Part shown: piece by piece, positions 17,029 through 29,225 of the stretch
Numbering within the stretch: the stretch's first letter is position 1
How the letters are laid out: each line of letters opens with the position of its first letter
Origin: Sphingomonas vulcanisoli
GTDB taxonomy: Bacteria > Pseudomonadota > Alphaproteobacteria > Sphingomonadales > Sphingomonadaceae
Assembly (NCBI RefSeq): GCF_011761305.1
Contig: NZ_JAAOZC010000009.1
Span: 1 to 64,000, forward strand
Length of the DNA stretch: 64,000 nucleotides
Reading direction: 5' to 3'
Translations under genes and position numbers: made by a program
The notes under the pieces: generated by a model
Databases searched by the model: none
Told to the model about the DNA's origin: nothing
What the model saw: only the letters and a program-made list of their open reading frames with translations

Positions 17029-17232
17029 ATGGCCATGGATCTCGAAGATATCCTGCCCAGCTCCTCCGGCGATCCTCTCGCCCAGCTGGTGCGTCAGGAT
17101 CTCGATCCGCTTTCGGTCGAAGAATTGAATGCGCGCATCGCTGCGCTGGAGGGCGAAATCGCCCGCTGCCGCGCCAAAATTAATTTCGCCATTAACCATC
17201 GCGCAAACGCTGAAAGCTTATTCAAGCGATGA
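17029..17232 (+). CDS. DUF1192 family small protein
   Basis: 67-aa protein with the DUF1192 pattern: an N-terminal DLEDILP segment followed by DPLSVEELNARIAALEGEIARCRAKI, an amphipathic helix likely to form a coiled coil, and a short Lys/Arg end. Function is unknown across the family. It is divergent from the quinone oxidoreductase and upstream of clpA by about 120 bp. Confidence 0.85.
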   Translation: MAMDLEDILPSSSGDPLAQLVRQDLDPLSVEELNARIAALEGEIARCRAKINFAINHRANAESLFKR

Positions 17233-17273
17233 TTGGGCTTCTCGTCTGGCAAGAAGGGCTTTCTGGCACGCTT

Positions 17274-17302
17274 CTTGAAAGGCGGGAAAAGCGTCACGAA
17301 AT
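17274..17302 (+). promoter_or_regulatory. Possible heat-shock (RpoH) promoter for clpA
   Basis: CTTGAAA at 17274-17280 matches the sigma-32 -35 element. About 13 bases further, TCACGAAAT (17294-17302) is a poor match to a -10 region. The position, roughly 55 bases before the clpA start, is reasonable. Weak evidence. Confidence 0.3.
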
Positions 17303-17355
17303 AGAGGGTGAGCCGGATCGCTCCCCCTTTAGTGGTCCAGCGGGAGACACGTAAC

Positions 17356-19683
17356 ATGCCATCTTTTGCCCGCGAACTAGAGCAAACGCTGCATAACGCG
17401 CTGACGGCCGCCTCGTCGCGCCGCCACGAATATGCGACCCTGGAGCATCTGCTGCTCGCGCTGATCGGTGACGAGCATGCCGCCAAGGTGATGAGCGCCT
17501 GCGGCGTCGATCTCGGCGAACTGAAATCCGCCGTCACCACCTATCTCGATACCGAGCTGGACGCGCTGAAATCGAGCGGCAACGCCGATCCATCGCCGAC
17601 CAGCGGCTTCCAGCGCGTCGTCCAGCGCGCGATCCTTCACGTCCAGTCCTCGGGCCGCGAGGAGGTGACGGGCGCCAACGTGCTCGTCGCGCTCTTCAGC
17701 GAGCGCGAGAGCTATGCCGTTTATTTTCTGCAGCAGCAGGACATGAGCCGCCTCGATGCGGTAAGCTTCCTCAGCCACGGTGTCGGCAAGGCCGGCCAAT
17801 CCACGGAGCAACGCGAAGTGAAGGGCCAGGACGACGAGAAGAGCTCCAAGTCCGAAAGCAAGCAGAAGGGCGAGAGCGCGCTCAAGCAATTCTGCGTGGA
17901 CCTGAACGAGAAGGCCAAGGACGGCCGCGTCGATCCGCTGATCGGGCGTGGTCCCGAGGTCGATCGCACGATCCAGATCCTCTGCCGCCGCAGCAAGAAC
18001 AACCCGCTGTATGTGGGCGATCCCGGCGTCGGCAAGACCGCCATCGCCGAGGGCCTCGCGCGCAAGATCGTCGAGAAGCAGGTGCCCGACGTGCTGCTGG
18101 AAGCGGTGATCTATTCGCTCGACATGGGCGCGCTGCTGGCGGGCACGCGCTATCGCGGCGATTTCGAAGAGCGGCTGAAGCAGGTCGTCAACGAACTCGA
18201 GAAGCTGCCGCACGCCGTGCTGTTCATCGATGAGATTCACACGGTGATCGGCGCGGGCGCCACTTCGGGCGGCGCGATGGATGCATCGAACCTGCTCAAG
18301 CCCGCGCTGTCGGGCGGCACGATCCGTTGCATCGGTTCGACCACTTACAAGGAGTTCCGCAACCACTTCGAGAAAGACCGGGCGCTGCTCCGCCGCTTCC
18401 AGAAAATCGACGTCAACGAGCCGACGATCGAGGATACGATCAAGATCCTCGCGGGGCTGCGTTCGGCGTTCGAACAGCATCACTCGGTGAAATATACGCC
18501 CGATGCGATCAAGTCGGCGGTCGAATTGTCCGCGCGCTATATCAACGATCGTAAGTTGCCCGATAAGGCGATCGACGTGATCGACGAGGTCGGCGCGATG
18601 CAGATGCTGGTCGTGCCGTCCAAGCGCAAGAAGGTGATTACCTCGAAGGAGATCGAGGCCGTCATCGCGACGATGGCGCGCATCCCACCGAAGACGGTTT
18701 CCTCGGACGACACCAAGGCGCTGGCGACGCTGGAGCAGGATCTCAAGCGGGTCGTGTTCGGACAGGACAAGGCGATTGAGGTGCTGTCCTCGGCGATCAA
18801 GCTCAGCCGTGCCGGCCTGCGCGATCCCGAGAAGCCGATCGGCAATTATCTGTTCTCGGGCCCCACGGGTGTCGGCAAGACCGAGGTGGCGAAGCAGCTT
18901 GCTTCGATTCTCGGCATTCCGCTACAGCGCTTCGACATGTCCGAATATATGGAGCGCCACTCGGTCAGCCGTCTGATCGGCGCGCCTCCGGGATATGTCG
19001 GTTTCGATCAGGGCGGCCTCCTGACCGACGCGGTCGATCAGCAGCCGCATTGCGTGCTGTTGCTCGACGAGATCGAAAAGGCGCATCCGGACCTGTTCAA
19101 CATCCTGCTCCAGGTGATGGATAACGGCCGCCTGACCGACCAGCACGGCAAGTCGGTCGATTTCCGCAACGTGATCCTGATCATGACGACCAATGCGGGC
19201 GCTTCCGACATGGCGCGCGAGAGCCTGGGCTTCGGCAACCTCACCCGCGAGGGTGAGGATGAGGAAGCGGTCAAGAAGATGTTCACGCCGGAATTCCGAA
19301 ACCGTCTCGATGCGATCGTGCCGTTCGGCTATTTGCCGACGCCGGTGATCGGCCGCGTTGTCGAGAAGTTCATCCTCCAGCTGGAACTGCAGCTCGCCGA
19401 CCGCGATGTGCATATCAGCCTGGATGAAGAGGCGAAGGCTTGGCTGACCGAGCGCGGCTACGACAAGATGTACGGCGCGCGACCGATGGGCCGCCTGATC
19501 CAGGAGAAGGTCAAGCAGCCGCTCGCCGAGGAGCTATTGTTCGGCAAGCTGGTCAACGGCGGTGAAGTGAAGGTCCATATGAAGGACGGCGCGCTCGCGT
19601 TCGAGATCGTCTCGGCCCCTCCGAAAGCCAAAAAGAAGGGGCAGAAGAAGGGCGATCTGCCAAGCAAAGCCGAACAGGCATGA
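17356..19683 (+). CDS. clpA: ATP-dependent Clp protease ATP-binding subunit ClpA
   Basis: Hexameric unfoldase that feeds substrates to ClpP. 775 aa. The Clp N-domain spans residues about 1-145, then a charged Lys/Glu/Ser linker. The first AAA domain has Walker A GDPGVGKT at 221-228 and Walker B FIDEIH; the second has GPTGVGKT at 502-509 and LLDEIEK. An LGF tripeptide in [11 protein letters not shown] stands where ClpA carries its ClpP-docking loop, supporting ClpA rather than ClpB, as does the lack of a long middle coiled coil. The tail is Lys-rich. GGGAG at 17342 sets ATG 17356. clpS, often just upstream, is not here. Confidence 0.93.
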   Translation: MPSFARELEQTLHNALTAASSRRHEYATLEHLLLALIGDEHAAKVMSACGVDLGELKSAVTTYLDTELDALKSSGNADPSPTSGFQRVVQRAILHVQSSGREEVTGANVLVALFSERESYAVYFLQQQDMSRLDAVSFLSHGVGKAGQSTEQREVKGQDDEKSSKSESKQKGESALKQFCVDLNEKAKDGRVDPLIGRGPEVDRTIQILCRRSKNNPLYVGDPGVGKTAIAEGLARKIVEKQVPDVLLEAVIYSLDMGALLAGTRYRGDFEERLKQVVNELEKLPHAVLFIDEIHTVIGAGATSGGAMDASNLLKPALSGGTIRCIGSTTYKEFRNHFEKDRALLRRFQKIDVNEPTIEDTIKILAGLRSAFEQHHSVKYTPDAIKSAVELSARYINDRKLPDKAIDVIDEVGAMQMLVVPSKRKKVITSKEIEAVIATMARIPPKTVSSDDTKALATLEQDLKRVVFGQDKAIEVLSSAIKLSRAGLRDPEKPIGNYLFSGPTGVGKTEVAKQLASILGIPLQRFDMSEYMERHSVSRLIGAPPGYVGFDQGGLLTDAVDQQPHCVLLLDEIEKAHPDLFNILLQVMDNGRLTDQHGKSVDFRNVILIMTTNAGASDMARESLGFGNLTREGEDEEAVKKMFTPEFRNRLDAIVPFGYLPTPVIGRVVEKFILQLELQLADRDVHISLDEEAKAWLTERGYDKMYGARPMGRLIQEKVKQPLAEELLFGKLVNGGEVKVHMKDGALAFEIVSAPPKAKKKGQKKGDLPSKAEQA

Positions 19684-19689
19684 CGAAGC

Positions 19690-19715
19690 GAGGGCCGCGC
19701 GGCGACGCGGCTCTC
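19690..19715 (+). terminator. GC-rich hairpin after clpA
   Basis: GAGGGCCGCG (19690-19699) pairs with CGCGGCTCTC (19706-19715) over 10 positions with one G-T pair. There is no T-run, so termination would be factor-assisted or partial; the next small gene starts only 17 bases later. Confidence 0.4.
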
Positions 19716-19732
19716 AGCTATTAGGGGGTTGG

Positions 19733-19945
19733 ATGTCCTGGGTCGCTTGGACCTCGATATTTCTGGATGTGCTGACGTTGCTGTTCATCGCGCGGGCAAC
19801 GCGCGAGATCAAAACCAGCCTGTCGGACGCGCGCCACGAGCGGCTGGATATCAACCGGCGGATCGAAGTGCTGAGCCGCCGTGTCGACAAGCGCGAAGCG
19901 GCGATCGGCGAGGCGGAGCGGGTGCCGACCGGCAACGGGCTTTGA
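19733..19945 (+). CDS. Small single-span membrane protein
   Basis: 70-aa protein with one hydrophobic segment (residues about 3-22, WVAWTSIFLDVLTLLFIARA) followed by a highly charged helix (residues about 24-62) with heptad-like Leu and Ile, so an N-terminal anchor and a cytoplasmic coiled coil are likely. TAGGGGG precedes the ATG. No family recognised. Same strand as clpA and possibly cotranscribed. Confidence 0.55.
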   Translation: MSWVAWTSIFLDVLTLLFIARATREIKTSLSDARHERLDINRRIEVLSRRVDKREAAIGEAERVPTGNGL

Positions 19946-20001
19946 AGCCCCCGATCGCCTGAACGCGATCCTCACGGAAGTGCCGATCGTATATCCTGTG
20001 A

Positions 20002-20017
20002 GCGGGCCGAAGCCCGC
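20002..20017. terminator. Hairpin between convergent genes
   Basis: GCGGGC (20002-20007), loop CGAA, GCCCGC (20012-20017), followed on the plus strand by CGTTTCGTT. It lies between the small membrane protein gene and ligI, which end toward each other. Confidence 0.5.
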
Positions 20018-20024
20018 CGTTTCG

Positions 20025-21965
<1,941 letters not shown>

Positions 21966-21973
<8 letters not shown>

Positions 21974-22640
21974 AGGTGAGGCCCATCTCGGCGAGCTTGC
22001 CGCGCATATCGTAGATATCGAGGCCGAGTTCGCCTGCCGCCAGGCGTTGGCGCTTCGTCTCTTCGTTCGCCTCGCGGGCCTGCGCTTTCTCCAAGACGCC
22101 CGCGGCATCGGCGCGCTTGACGACGCAGACGCCGTCGTCGTCAGCGACGATCACATCGCCCGGCTCCACGCCCGCGCCCGCGCAGACGATCGGCACGTTG
22201 ACCGATCCCAGCGTCGCCTTGACCGTTCCTTGCGCGAACACCGCCTTGGACCAGACGGGGAAGCCCATCTGCGTCAGATCGCGCACGTCGCGCACGCCCG
22301 CATCGATCACCAGGCCGCGGCAACCGCGCGCCATCGCCGAGGTCGCCAGCAGATCACCGAAATAGCCATCGACGCAGGGGCTGGTCGGCGCAAGCACGAG
22401 GATGTCGCCGGCCTGCAGCTGTTCGATCGCGACATGCACCATCCAATTGTCGCCCGGGGGCGCGGAGATGGTGACCGCCGATCCGGCGATGCGCGCGCCG
22501 GGGTAGATGGGACGCATATGGTGCGCGAGCAGGCCGATGCGGCCCTGTGCCTCATGCACCGTCGCCACGCCGGCCTTGGCCAGTCCGTCGATCACGGCAG
22601 GATCGGCGCGGGATATGGTGCGGATGACACGCCCAGCCAT
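21966..22640 (-). CDS. ligK: 4-carboxy-4-hydroxy-2-oxoadipate aldolase / oxaloacetate decarboxylase
   Basis: Last step of the 4,5-cleavage pathway, splitting 4-carboxy-4-hydroxy-2-oxoadipate to pyruvate and oxaloacetate. 224 aa of the RraA-like class II pyruvate aldolase family: [33 protein letters not shown], and the [14 protein letters not shown] segment with the Arg and Asp that hold the metal and pyruvate. AGGAGAG precedes the ATG at 22640. First gene of the leftward unit, divergent from the LysR gene. Confidence 0.92.
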
Positions 22641-22735
22641 GAAGCTCTCCTTTGCCGCGCTGCTTGACGCCCGCCGCATCACCGCTTCCAATCACAAATG
22701 GACGCCGGCGATAAGTATTTGCTAATCGTGCGGCG
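22641..22735. promoter_or_regulatory. Divergent control region between ligK and the LysR gene
   Basis: 95-bp gap. The only AT-rich stretch is ATAAGTATTTGCTAAT (22710-22725), next to the LysR start. LysR proteins usually bind such divergent gaps, so this is the likely control site, but no exact T-N11-A dyad stands out. Confidence 0.45.
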
Positions 22736-23947
22736 ATGATCACGCCGTTCGCGCTCAATTTGCGGCATCTGCGCGCGCTCGCCGCCATCGTTGCGCATCG
22801 CAATGTGAGCGCGGCGGCGGAGGCGGTGAGCCTGTCACAGCCCGCGTTGACGCAAGGGCTCGCCAAGCTCGAACGTCAGCTCGGGATCCCGTTGTTCCTG
22901 CGCCGCACCGACGGCGTTCACGCCACGCCCGCGGGGCTGGTGATGGCGGAACGCGCCACCGCGGCGCTGGATCATCTCGCCAAGGCGGTGCGCGCGATGG
23001 GGCGGGGCGGGGCGCGCGGCTTCGCGCGTGCCGATCTGCTGATGACCGGCACCCAGCTCCACGCCTTCCTCAGCCTGGCCGATGCCGGCAGCTTCGCGGC
23101 GGCGTCGGCGCGCACCGGCATCACGCAGCCCGCGCTGCACCGCGCCGTGCGCGATCTGGAGCAATTGTGCGGGATCGCGCTGGACGAGCGCACCGGGCGC
23201 GGCCTCACCATAACGGCGGCGGGCCGCAGGCTGGCGCGCGGCATCCGCCTTGCCGCCGCCGAGATCGCCGCCGCGATCAGCGAGGTTTCGCCCGATCCGG
23301 GCGTCGGCACCCGGATCGCGATCGGCGCAATGCCGCTCTCCCGGGCGCTGTTGCTGCCTGCCGCGATCGCGGCGCTGATGCGCAACGAACCGCGCGTGAC
23401 GATCGACGTGCGGGAGGGTTCGTGGCGCGAATTGGTCGAACCGTTGCGCGATGGCGCGATCGATCTGATGGTGGGCGCGCTGCGCGATCCGCCGCCGTCC
23501 GGTCTGGTCCAGGAGCCGCTGTTCGTGGATCGGCTGATCGTCGTCGGACGCGCCGGCCATCCGCTGCTCGGCGGCCCGCCGCCGACGCTGGACGATTACC
23601 GCCGCTACGGCTGGGTCATCGGCCAGCCCGATACGCCGCTCCGCCGCCATTGGCAGCGGCTGTTCGAGGGAGGCCCGACTCCAGCGGCACCGCTGGAGTG
23701 CGGATCGGTGATGGTGATCCGCGGCGTGCTCGGCCAATCCGATCTGCTCACCCTGCTTTCCGCCGATCAGGTGGCGGTGGAGATCGCCAACGGCATGCTT
23801 GCCTTGATCGGCGCGTTGCCGGTGCATGGCGAGCGCACGATCGGGCTGACCACGCGCGAGGGCTGGCGCCCCACCGCGGTCCAAACGCGCTTTCTCGGCC
23901 TGCTCCGGGCGGCGGTCGAAGATCGAAGACTTCAGGAAATCGAATAG
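22736..23947 (+). CDS. LysR-type regulator with two tandem HTH domains
   Basis: 403 aa, about 100 longer than the usual LysR protein. The first winged helix-turn-helix covers about residues 10-68 (NVSAAAEAVSLSQPALTQGLAKLERQLG), the second about 107-165 (GSFAAASARTGITQPALHRAVRDLEQLCG), both with the LysR recognition-helix pattern. A periplasmic-binding-type effector domain fills the rest. It is divergent from ligKUI and leads into the ligJ-pobA set, so it probably controls both in response to a pathway intermediate. The double HTH could bridge two half-sites from one polypeptide. Confidence 0.85.
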   Translation: MITPFALNLRHLRALAAIVAHRNVSAAAEAVSLSQPALTQGLAKLERQLGIPLFLRRTDGVHATPAGLVMAERATAALDHLAKAVRAMGRGGARGFARADLLMTGTQLHAFLSLADAGSFAAASARTGITQPALHRAVRDLEQLCGIALDERTGRGLTITAAGRRLARGIRLAAAEIAAAISEVSPDPGVGTRIAIGAMPLSRALLLPAAIAALMRNEPRVTIDVREGSWRELVEPLRDGAIDLMVGALRDPPPSGLVQEPLFVDRLIVVGRAGHPLLGGPPPTLDDYRRYGWVIGQPDTPLRRHWQRLFEGGPTPAAPLECGSVMVIRGVLGQSDLLTLLSADQVAVEIANGMLALIGALPVHGERTIGLTTREGWRPTAVQTRFLGLLRAAVEDRRLQEIE

Positions 23948-23999
23948 CGCGCCGTCATTCGTATTGGCGCCGCCGCCGCCCACTTCGCATGGATGGCGC

Positions 24000-24875
24000 A
24001 TGAAGCGGCCGACGACGATATTCCTTGGCTTCGGAGAGGCAGGACAGGCCTTCGCCGAGGGCCTGCCGGCACCGTTCGGCGCCTATGACCGGATGACCGA
24101 TATGGCCGATACGGCGATGGCCAAGCGGGCGGAGTATCGGCGGCTGGGCGCTGCCGCATACACCAGCGCGGCCGATGCAGTGGCCGCAGCCGAAATTATT
24201 CTGTCACTGGTGACCGCCGATCAGGCGCTGGCCGCCGCGTGCGAGGCCGCGCAGTACCTTCGCCCGCAGGCGCTGTTCCTCGATATGAATTCGGTCGCGC
24301 CCGATACCAAGCGCGCCGCCGCGAAAGCGATCGAGGCGGCCGGCGGCCGATATGTCGATGTCGCGGTGATGGCGCCGGTCCATCCCAAGCGGCGCGCGGT
24401 GCCGTTGCTGGTCTGCGGGCCGCACGCCCAGGCCGGGCTGGCCGCGCTCGGCGGGCTCGGCTTCACCAACGTCCATTTCCAGCCGGGCGATGTCGGCGCC
24501 GCCGCGTCGATCAAGATGATCCGATCGGTAATGGTCAAGGGGATCGAGGCGTTGACCGCCGAGTGCCTGCTCGCCGCGACGCGCGCCGGGGTGCGCGATG
24601 CGGTGATAGCCTCGCTCGATGCCAGCGCCACCGATGACCGCTGGGCGGTGCGGGGCGACTATAATCTCGATCGCATGATGATCCACGGCTTGCGCCGCGC
24701 TGAGGAAATGGAGGAGGTCGTCAAGACGCTCGACAGCCTCGGCACCGGCTCGGTGATGACGCGCGGCACGGTCATCCGTCAGCGCGCGATCGGCCTGCTG
24801 GGCGGAACCGCGCCCGATGGCCTGAATGCCAAGATCGCCGCCATCCTGAACGACCGCCTGGAGGAAGCGGCATGA
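24000..24875 (+). CDS. NAD(P)-dependent oxidoreductase, DUF1932 type
   Basis: 291-aa protein of the 6-phosphogluconate dehydrogenase/beta-hydroxyacid dehydrogenase fold. The N-terminal Rossmann part begins TIFLGFGEAGQAF; the C-terminal helical domain (residues about 185-260, IKMIRSVMVKGIEALTAEC with the probable catalytic Lys) is of the DUF1932 kind. It overlaps ligJ by 4 bases, so it belongs to the same operon. No step of the known 4,5-pathway needs it; it may reduce a side product or serve a further substrate. ATG 24000 is chosen for the normal Rossmann N-terminus. Confidence 0.8.
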   Translation: MKRPTTIFLGFGEAGQAFAEGLPAPFGAYDRMTDMADTAMAKRAEYRRLGAAAYTSAADAVAAAEIILSLVTADQALAAACEAAQYLRPQALFLDMNSVAPDTKRAAAKAIEAAGGRYVDVAVMAPVHPKRRAVPLLVCGPHAQAGLAALGGLGFTNVHFQPGDVGAAASIKMIRSVMVKGIEALTAECLLAATRAGVRDAVIASLDASATDDRWAVRGDYNLDRMMIHGLRRAEEMEEVVKTLDSLGTGSVMTRGTVIRQRAIGLLGGTAPDGLNAKIAAILNDRLEEAA

Positions 24876-25897
24876 CCATGATCATCGATTGCCACGGCCA
24901 TTATACCGTGCTGCCCAAGGCGCACGATGCCTGGCGCGAGGAGCAGAAAGCGGCGTTCCAGGCCGGCACCCCGGCGCCTCCCTATCCCGACATTTCCGAT
25001 GACGAGATCCGCGAGACGATCGAGGCCAACCAGCTGCGCCTGATCCGGGAGCGGGGCGCCGATCTCACGATCTTCTCGCCCCGCGCCTCCACGATGGCGC
25101 CTCACATCGGCGATGCGGGCGTCGCGAAGGAATGGGCGATCCACTGCAACGATCTGATCGCGCGCGTCGTCGGCCTTTTCCCCGAGACCTTCGTCGGCGT
25201 CTGCATGCTGCCGCAGAGCCCGAAGGCCGATATGGCGAATTCGATCGTCGAGCTGGAGCGCTGCGTTACCGATCTCGGCTTCATCGGCTGCAACCTCAAT
25301 CCCGATCCCGGCGGCGGCCACTTCACCCATCCGCCGCTCACCGATCGCTACTGGTATCCCTTTTACGAAAAGATGGTTGAGCTCGACGTGCCGGCGATGA
25401 TCCACGTTTCGGGGAGCTGCAATCCGGCGATGCACGCCACCGGCGGCTATTATATCGCGGCCGATACGATCGCCTTCATGCAGCTGCTGGAGGGTGATCT
25501 GTTCAAGGATTTCCCCAGCCTCAGGTTCATCATCCCGCACGGCGGCGGCGCGGTGCCCTATCATTGGGGTCGCTACCGGGGCCTGGCGGACATGTTGAAG
25601 AAGCCCGCGCTCGACACGCATCTGATGAACAACATCTTCTTCGATACCTGCGTCTATCACCAGTCGGGGATCGATCTGCTGGCCGACGTGATCGAGAATA
25701 AAAATATCCTGTTCGGCAGCGAGATGGTCGGCGCGGTGCGCGGCATCGATCCGCAGACGGGCTTTTATTTCGACGACACCAAGCGCTACGTCGATGCGCT
25801 GGAGATTTCGGATGCCGAGCGTGCGGCGATCTTCTCGGGCAATGCACGCAAGGTCTTCCCTCGGCTCGATGCCAAACTCAAGGCGCAGGGTCGGTGA
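24872..25897 (+). CDS. ligJ: 4-oxalomesaconate hydratase
   Basis: Adds water to 4-oxalomesaconate to give 4-carboxy-4-hydroxy-2-oxoadipate. 341 aa, amidohydrolase-like fold. DCHGHYTVLPKAH at the N-terminus, FSPRASTMAPHIGD, GCNLNPDPGGG and IPHGGGAVPYHWGR match the LigJ group with its metal-binding His and Asp. ATG overlaps the stop of the DUF1932 gene, and its TGA overlaps the GTG start of the Rieske gene. Confidence 0.93.
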   Translation: MTMIIDCHGHYTVLPKAHDAWREEQKAAFQAGTPAPPYPDISDDEIRETIEANQLRLIRERGADLTIFSPRASTMAPHIGDAGVAKEWAIHCNDLIARVVGLFPETFVGVCMLPQSPKADMANSIVELERCVTDLGFIGCNLNPDPGGGHFTHPPLTDRYWYPFYEKMVELDVPAMIHVSGSCNPAMHATGGYYIAADTIAFMQLLEGDLFKDFPSLRFIIPHGGGAVPYHWGRYRGLADMLKKPALDTHLMNNIFFDTCVYHQSGIDLLADVIENKNILFGSEMVGAVRGIDPQTGFYFDDTKRYVDALEISDAERAAIFSGNARKVFPRLDAKLKAQGR

Positions 25898-26939
25898 CCA
25901 CCTGGATCACCAACGCCTGGTACGTCGCCGGCTGGGATGCCGAGATTGACCGTACGCCCATTGCGCGCACGATCTGCGGCGTCCCGGTGATGCTTTATCG
26001 CAAGCTCGATCGCAGCGTGGTGGCAATGCGCGACGCCTGCCCGCACCGTATGCTGCCTCTATCGATGGGGCTGCGCGAAGGGGATTCGATCCGCTGCACA
26101 TATCACGGGCTGAAGCTCGGTCCGGATGGGGTCGCCGAGGAAATGCCGCTCAAGACCGACCGGGTGAACAAGAGCATCTGCGCCGAGACCTTCGTGGTGG
26201 CGGAGAAGCATCGCTTCGTCTGGATCTGGGTGGGCGAAAAGGCGCTGGCCGATGCGGCGCTGATCCCCGATCTCTGGCCCTGCTCGGCCGAAGGTTGGGC
26301 CTTCGACGGCGGCTATTATCACGTCGCTGCCGATTATCGCCTGATGATCGATAACCTCATGGACCTGACCCACGAGACGCACGTCCACGCTGGATCGATC
26401 GGCCAGCCCGAGCTGATGGAGGCCCCGATCGAGGCGCGCACCGAGGGCGACCGCGCTTATATCACCCGCTGGATGCCCGGCGTCGATGCGCCGCCCTTCT
26501 GGCGCGGCGCGCTCAAGAAGGATGGGCCCGTCGATCGCTGGCAGATTTGCGAATTCGTCGCGCCGTCCTCGGTGATGATCGATGTCGGCGTTGCTCCGGT
26601 CGGTGCGGGCGCGACGCTGGAAAATCACGACCAGGGTGTCCGCGGCATGGTGGTCGATTGCATGACGCCTGAGACCGAGACGACGATGCACTATTTCTGG
26701 GGCATGGCGCGCAGCTTCGATATCGACGATGCTGGTTTCACCGCTCGCTTCAAGCGATCGCAGGGCGGCGTCTTCGCGGAGGACAAGTTGATCCTCGAGG
26801 CGCAGCAGCGCGCGATCCTCGCTAACCCGGATCTCAAGCTCAACGCCTACAATATCGATCAGGGCGGCATTCGCGCGCGGCGCATCATCGCGCGCCTGAT
26901 GCAGCCGATCCAACCGACCGCGTTTCAGAAAGCCGCCGA

Positions 26940-26943
<4 letters not shown>
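25894..26943 (+). CDS. VanA-type Rieske monooxygenase (oxygenase component)
   Basis: 349-aa Rieske non-heme iron oxygenase, likely removing a methyl group from vanillate or a similar acid to yield protocatechuate. The Rieske cluster ligands are in DACPHRMLPLS and RCTYHGLKL; the mononuclear iron site follows in DNLMDLTHETHVH. The opening TTWITNAWYVAGWDAEI is typical of the VanA group. Start is GTG at 25894, overlapping the ligJ stop. Its place between ligJ and ligA supports a feed into protocatechuate. A VanB reductase is not in the window. Substrate is inferred. Confidence 0.82.
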
Positions 26944-28207
<1,264 letters not shown>

Positions 28208-28283
28208 TCGCCATCGCGGCGAGGGCGGCCACGCGCTTTGTGAAAATCCAGGCCTGCCTGAGTGACCAACAGGAGTTGAACAG

Positions 28284-29225
28284 ATGAAGATTGCTCTCGC
28301 CGGCGCCGGCGCCTTCGGAGAAAAGCATCTCGATGCGCTCAAGCTGATCGACGGGGTCGAGGTCATCTCAGTCGTCGGCCGCACGCTGGAAAGCACGCAG
28401 CGGACCGCGGACAAATATGGCATCGGCCATGTTACAACGGATCTCGGCGATACGCTCGCGCTGCCGGGGCTCGACGCGGTGATCCTCGCCACCCCCACCC
28501 AGATGCACGCCGCTCAGGCGATCCAGTGTATGGAGGCCGGCAAGCATGTCCAAGTCGAGATTCCGCTCTGCGACACTCTGGCGGACGGCGAGCGCGTTCT
28601 GGAACTGCAGCAGCAGACGGGCCTTGTGTGCATGGTCGGCCACACGCGCCGCTTCAATCCGAGCCATCAATATATCCACAACCAGATCACCGCGGGCGAG
28701 GTCTCCGTTCAGCAGATGGACGTTCAGACCTACTTTTTCCGTCGCAAGAACATCAACGCCAAGGGCGAGGCGCGCAGCTGGACCGATCACCTGCTCTGGC
28801 ACCACGCCGCGCACACCGTCGACCTGTTCGCCTACCAGTCTGGGCCCATCGTCGCCGCACATGCGCTGCAAGGGCCGATCCATCCCGAACTCGGCATCGC
28901 GATGGATATGTCGATCCAGCTCAAGAGCGAAAGCGGCGCGATCTGTACTCTGTCGCTCTCGTTTAACAACGACGGGCCGCTGGGCACCTTCTTCCGCTAC
29001 ATCTGCGACAACGGCACCTGGATCGCGCGCTACGACGATCTCGTCACCGGTAAGGAAGAGCCGGTCGATCTGACCGGCGTTACGGTTTCGACCAACGGCA
29101 TTGAGCTTCAGGACCGTGAATTCGTGGCCGCGATCCGCGAGGGGCGCGAGCCTAATGCGAGCGTACAAAAAGTGATGCCTTGCTACCGCATTCTCGACGC
29201 GCTCGAGCAGCAGCTCGGCGCGTGA
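28284..29225 (+). CDS. ligC: 4-carboxy-2-hydroxymuconate-6-semialdehyde dehydrogenase
   Basis: Oxidises the LigAB product, in its hemiacetal form, to 2-pyrone-4,6-dicarboxylate with NADP. 313 aa of the Gfo/Idh/MocA fold: GAGAFGEKHLDAL dinucleotide-binding turn, ATPTQMHAAQAIQCMEAGKHVQVEIPL, and CMVGHTRRFNPSH, which are LigC features. CAGGAG precedes the ATG at 28284. 76 bp separates it from ligB, the largest gap in the rightward unit; its stop overlaps the GTG of pobA. Confidence 0.93.
   Translation: MKIALAGAGAFGEKHLDALKLIDGVEVISVVGRTLESTQRTADKYGIGHVTTDLGDTLALPGLDAVILATPTQMHAAQAIQCMEAGKHVQVEIPLCDTLADGERVLELQQQTGLVCMVGHTRRFNPSHQYIHNQITAGEVSVQQMDVQTYFFRRKNINAKGEARSWTDHLLWHHAAHTVDLFAYQSGPIVAAHALQGPIHPELGIAMDMSIQLKSESGAICTLSLSFNNDGPLGTFFRYICDNGTWIARYDDLVTGKEEPVDLTGVTVSTNGIELQDREFVAAIREGREPNASVQKVMPCYRILDALEQQLGA

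Noticed and set aside
17377-18483. 368-codon open frame antisense to clpA
   Set aside because: Same reason: ClpA is unmistakable on the other strand and the antisense product has no recognisable motif.
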